Positions 60,789 to 64,000 of a stretch of 64,000 nt of DNA are shown here, in pieces. Under the pieces are notes generated by a model. The model was not told the origin of the DNA. It did no database searches and saw only the letters and a list, made by a program, of their open reading frames with translations. Numbering within the stretch: position 1 is the stretch's first letter; every line of letters begins with the position of its first letter. A program made the position numbers and the translations under genes. This DNA is from an uncultured Thiodictyon sp. (GTDB taxonomy: Bacteria > Pseudomonadota > Gammaproteobacteria > Chromatiales > Chromatiaceae), in assembly GCA_903837595.1 (NCBI GenBank), contig CAILVI010000029.1:1-64000 (forward strand), in the 5' to 3' direction.

Positions 60789-62840
60789 ATGAAAAAACTG
60801 CCGCGATTGTCGCACGTCCGCAATATCGGGGTCGCGGCGCATGTCGATGCGGGCAAGACCACGCTGACCGAGCGCATCCTGTTTTACACCGGCGCCTCCT
60901 ACAAAATCGGCGAGGTCCACGACGGCGCGGCCCACATGGACTACCTGGCCGAGGAGCAGCGCCACGGTATCACCATCACCTCCGCGGTCACCAAGGCCCC
61001 CTGGCGCGACCACCTGATCCAGGTCGTCGACACCCCCGGTCACGTGGACTTCACCATCGAGGTGGAGCGCGCCATGCGGGTGCAGGACGGCTGCATCCTG
61101 GTGCTGGACGGGGTGCGCGCGGTGGAGCCCCAGACCGAGACCGTATGGCGCCAGCGCGCCCGCTTCAACCTGCCGGCGCTCTTCTTCGTCAACAAGATGG
61201 ATCGGCCAGGGGCCGATTATAGGGCCTCGCTGGCCGCCATCCGTCAGCGGCTCAAGGCCGAGCCGGTGCCCATCACGGTGCCGCTGGCGCACGACCACGC
61301 CGTGGTCCAGCTGATCGACCGCACCCTGATCAGGTTCCAGGGCGAGCAGGGCGAACGCCTGGAGACCGCGCCCTGTCCGGCGGACCTCTGGGAGCACCTC
61401 GCCGCCGACCGGGAGGCCTTGGGGCTGGCCGCCGCCGAGTGGGACGACACACTCACCGAACAGGTCCTTGCGGGCCAGGACCCGGCGCCTGACTTGTTGC
61501 GCGCCGCCATCCGCCGCGGCACCCTGGCCGGGCGGCTCTTTCCCTGTTACGGCGGCAGTGCGCTCCGGAACCTCGGGGTGCAGCCGCTCCTGGACGGCGT
61601 GATCGACTTCCTGCCCGCCCCGCTGGACCGCCCGCCCGCCATCGGCCGGCGCCCGGACGGCACCACCGAAGAGGTCACCCTGGGCGGTGACGGCCCGTTG
61701 GTCGCACTCGCCTTCAAGGTTCAGCTCTGGGACGGTCGCCGCCACGTCTTCGCCCGTATCTACCGTAACACGCTCAAGCCCGGCGACACGGTCGAGTTCG
61801 TCGGCCCGGACGGCCAGATCCGCCGCGAGCAGGCGGCGCGCCTGTTTGACTTGGACGCCGGCAAGAAGACCAGGCTTGACCAGGCCGAGCCCGGCGAGAT
61901 CGTGCTGATCGCCGGGCTGCGCCACGCCACCACCGGCGACACCCTCTGCTCCCCCGGCCACCTGCTTGGGCTGGAGCGCATTGAGGCGCGCGCCCCGGTG
62001 CTCGGGCTCGCGATCGAGGCCCTGGCCGGCACCGAGGAGGACAAGCTCTTGGAGGTCCTGGACAAGGTCACCCAGGAAGACCCGACGCTCGCCGTGGAGG
62101 AGGACCCGGAGACCGGCCAGCGGCTGCTTCGCGGCATGGGCGAACTGCATCTGCAGATGGTCCTGGAGCGGATGGAGCGCGAATTCGGCGTGCGGGTGCG
62201 CAGTGGTCGCCCCGCGGTGGCGGTGCGCGAGACCATCCGTCGCGCGGCGTCCGCCGACGCCTTCTTTACCACCCCACCGTCGCCCGACGGCAAGCACCCG
62301 GACCTGATGGCGCGGGTGGCACTGGTGGTGGAACCCCTGGTGCGGGGCGCCGGTATCCAGTTGGTGATCAACCCCAGGGTACTACCCGAGACTGCGGTCT
62401 TAACCGACGATCAGCGCCGGGCCATCGAGTCCGGTCTGCGCAGCGCTCTGGAATCCGGTCCATTGCAGGGCGCGGCCCTGCTGGACTTGGCGCTCCAGGT
62501 CCGGGAGGTCGAGCTGTTCGGCCCCGGGTCCACCCCGGAGGCCCTGGCGGCGGCGGCCAACAAGGCACTGCGCCAGGCCCTGGGCGACGCCCAGCCGGCG
62601 CTGATGCAGCCGGTGATGGCCATTGAGGTGATCGTACCGGAGGCCAATATGGGGGTCGTGCTTGGCGACTTACAGTCGCGCGCCGCGATCATCACCGACA
62701 CCGGCAACCGGGGCGAGACCGCGGAGGTCCGCGCGCAGGCGCCGCTTGCTGCGCTGCTCGGTTATACCACCAACCTGCGCAGCCTGACCCAGGGCCGCGG
62801 GCAGTTCAGCATGGAGTTTCTGCGGTTCGATCTGGTGTGA
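60789..62840 (+). CDS. EF-G-type translation GTPase (FusA paralogue)
   Basis: This ~683-residue GTPase has G1 AHVDAGKTT, switch II DTPGH, G4 NKMD and the EF-G domains II to V (GRRHVFARIYRNTLKPGDTV, VVEEDPETGQRL-like, MGELHLQMVLERME, the C-terminal YTTNLRSLTQGRGQFSMEFL). It looks like a second EF-G (such as EF-G2) rather than the main fusA, because no str operon genes flank it. ATG 60789 is preferred; GTG 60780 is in frame. It is divergent from the L,D-transpeptidase, 30 bases away. Confidence 0.88.
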   Translation: MKKLPRLSHVRNIGVAAHVDAGKTTLTERILFYTGASYKIGEVHDGAAHMDYLAEEQRHGITITSAVTKAPWRDHLIQVVDTPGHVDFTIEVERAMRVQDGCILVLDGVRAVEPQTETVWRQRARFNLPALFFVNKMDRPGADYRASLAAIRQRLKAEPVPITVPLAHDHAVVQLIDRTLIRFQGEQGERLETAPCPADLWEHLAADREALGLAAAEWDDTLTEQVLAGQDPAPDLLRAAIRRGTLAGRLFPCYGGSALRNLGVQPLLDGVIDFLPAPLDRPPAIGRRPDGTTEEVTLGGDGPLVALAFKVQLWDGRRHVFARIYRNTLKPGDTVEFVGPDGQIRREQAARLFDLDAGKKTRLDQAEPGEIVLIAGLRHATTGDTLCSPGHLLGLERIEARAPVLGLAIEALAGTEEDKLLEVLDKVTQEDPTLAVEEDPETGQRLLRGMGELHLQMVLERMEREFGVRVRSGRPAVAVRETIRRAASADAFFTTPPSPDGKHPDLMARVALVVEPLVRGAGIQLVINPRVLPETAVLTDDQRRAIESGLRSALESGPLQGAALLDLALQVREVELFGPGSTPEALAAAANKALRQALGDAQPALMQPVMAIEVIVPEANMGVVLGDLQSRAAIITDTGNRGETAEVRAQAPLAALLGYTTNLRSLTQGRGQFSMEFLRFDLV

Positions 62841-62957
62841 CAGCCCTGGGAGCGCCGCACCCCAGTGCGGCCAGCGTCGGCAGACGACCGCGGCGCTGCG
62901 TCCATTTGATTTACCTGTCCGTGAACGCCCGATAAGCATGAGAAGAGGAGACGAGGT

Positions 62958-64000
62958 ATGAAGAGACGACAGATCACGCTGGCGTTTGCCGTGTTGGCGA
63001 CCTTCCTGGCCGCGTCGCCGCTGTTGGCGAAGGCCGACAGCCCGGATGAATTCCAGCGTTACATTGTGATCAACAACACCTCCGACCGGACGATCTACCC
63101 GGTCATCCAGGCGCCGCAGAATACCGGCCCGGACGGGAGCAAGGTCAATTGCGGGTCAGTGCCCGGTGCCGATGGCAAGAAGGTCGACGGCTTACTGCGC
63201 ATCATCGTCAACCTGGACGCGAAAGGGTCTGGCGTGCCCCAGGACCAGTCGGTCAAGGTGGCGCTGCCCAAATCGGCGCCGGATTGCCCCGACGGTGCCT
63301 TCTACAACGCGGCGCGGATCTTCATGCTCTACGGTGGTGACAAGGGCGGCTTCGAAGCGCTCGATAAGTTGCTGAACACGAACCAGCAAACCCGGGAGTA
63401 CCCCGGCTGGAACCCCGACATCTGCCCCGGGTGCTGGGTCGGGATTGCGTCCGCCGATCCAGCGAAACCCGGTGCTGATTATGGCTACGACATTCCGGGT
63501 CAGTTGCTGGAATACACCATCATCTCGCAGACGCCGGACGGCAAGGCGTTCCCCAGTGCGAATGATCCGCGTGGCCGGTCACTCATCGATTTCGACGTGT
63601 CGTACGTCGATTACGCCCATTTGCCCTACGCCATGGCACTCGGCGACGGCGGGGCGACTCAGTTCATGGGGAGTACCTTCGGTAATGACCAGTTGCCACT
63701 GAGCGATTTCCCCGACCGGTTGTCGGCCTTCCTGGCGGATGCCAATTGGTCGGGTTTCGCTGCCTATCGGCCTTTGCATTGGGAGAGCAGTGATGACTGC
63801 GCGAAGGGGCGGGCGCCGGATGGCGGTCCGGCCGATCTGAAAAAGACGCGATTCAGCTGCCTCATCGACGTGCGTACCGACGTCGTGCCGTCCGCGGCGA
63901 TTCTCATCGCGGACGCACGGGATGGGGGCTACTCCGGGTTCTTCAAACCCGAGGCGGACGGCACGGTTTCTGAACAGTGCGTTGCGCCCGACGGTCAAAA
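62958..64000 (+). CDS. Unrecognised secreted protein, truncated by window end
   Basis: ATG 62958 follows AGAAGAGGAGACGAGGT, a strong ribosome site. The first 26 residues are a signal peptide (ITLAFAVLATFLAASPLLAKA). The frame stays open to the window end (347 codons so far). The mature part starts FQRYIVINNTSDRTIYPVIQ, a strand pattern seen in thaumatin-like and GH64-type beta-sandwiches, and contains FDVSYVDYAHLPYAMAL, which weakly recalls the same group. Cys occurs in pairs (ICPGCW). I assign no function; a polysaccharide-binding or lytic role is only a guess. Confidence 0.8.
   Translation, partial: MKRRQITLAFAVLATFLAASPLLAKADSPDEFQRYIVINNTSDRTIYPVIQAPQNTGPDGSKVNCGSVPGADGKKVDGLLRIIVNLDAKGSGVPQDQSVKVALPKSAPDCPDGAFYNAARIFMLYGGDKGGFEALDKLLNTNQQTREYPGWNPDICPGCWVGIASADPAKPGADYGYDIPGQLLEYTIISQTPDGKAFPSANDPRGRSLIDFDVSYVDYAHLPYAMALGDGGATQFMGSTFGNDQLPLSDFPDRLSAFLADANWSGFAAYRPLHWESSDDCAKGRAPDGGPADLKKTRFSCLIDVRTDVVPSAAILIADARDGGYSGFFKPEADGTVSEQCVAPDGQ

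Noticed and set aside
60759..62297. Upstream extension of the L,D-transpeptidase frame
   Set aside because: It runs antisense through the EF-G gene. The signal peptide and ribosome site place the start at 60758.

Overview
The window is GC-rich and most of it reads like a gammaproteobacterial chromosome. A purple-sulfur-bacterium-like member of the Chromatiaceae is my best guess. That rests on gene content and composition only; no rRNA or tRNA gene is present to confirm it. The first ~310 bases are clearly more AT-rich and carry the pheS 3' end and pheT start of some other organism. They are joined in frame to the Met-Gly-rich tail of a GroEL gene, which suggests an assembly or cloning chimera.

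Region 1 (1-10.5 kb) is an accessory region. A groL tail with a good terminator is followed by a tight three-gene operon: an AAA ATPase with a DUF3696-like end, a TOPRIM-like nuclease candidate, and a DUF262 protein. I read it as a candidate anti-phage system. Next come genomic debris (a HigA-type antitoxin whose toxin is gutted by a deletion, and a shattered groL copy), an intact ParE-type toxin-antitoxin pair, a MoxR ATPase plus VWA/DUF2201 metallopeptidase-like pair, and a retropepsin-like protease behind a truncated partner. A 47-bp repeat occurs on both sides of this last block.

Region 2 (10.5-49.4 kb) is a complete type VI secretion system (T6SS). On the minus strand lies the delivery module: DUF4150 PAAR-like protein, DUF3540, a pentapeptide-repeat protein, a giant DUF2169-pentapeptide protein, four tandem vgrG genes and a fragment of a fifth. 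Three of the VgrGs end in nearly the same coiled-coil tail. On the plus strand, behind a candidate sigma-54 promoter, run tssA-B-C-hcp-E-F-G-H, an unrecognised gene, tssJ-K-L-M, an OmpA-like lipoprotein and a class A penicillin-binding protein. The last two probably help the machine deal with peptidoglycan. No obvious toxin domain or immunity gene is visible.

Region 3 (49.4-64 kb) holds a fatty acid desaturase and a small collagen-like lipoprotein, with three copies of a perfect or near-perfect 26-bp palindrome around them. Then comes a seven-gene minus-strand operon (chorismate-lyase-like, RDD, SpoIIM-like, DUF4129, DUF4350, MoxR, DUF58). An Lpp-like lipoprotein with a C-terminal Arg-Lys converges on and overlaps an L,D-transpeptidase that could anchor it to the wall. 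The window ends with an EF-G paralogue and the start of an unrecognised secreted protein that runs off the end.
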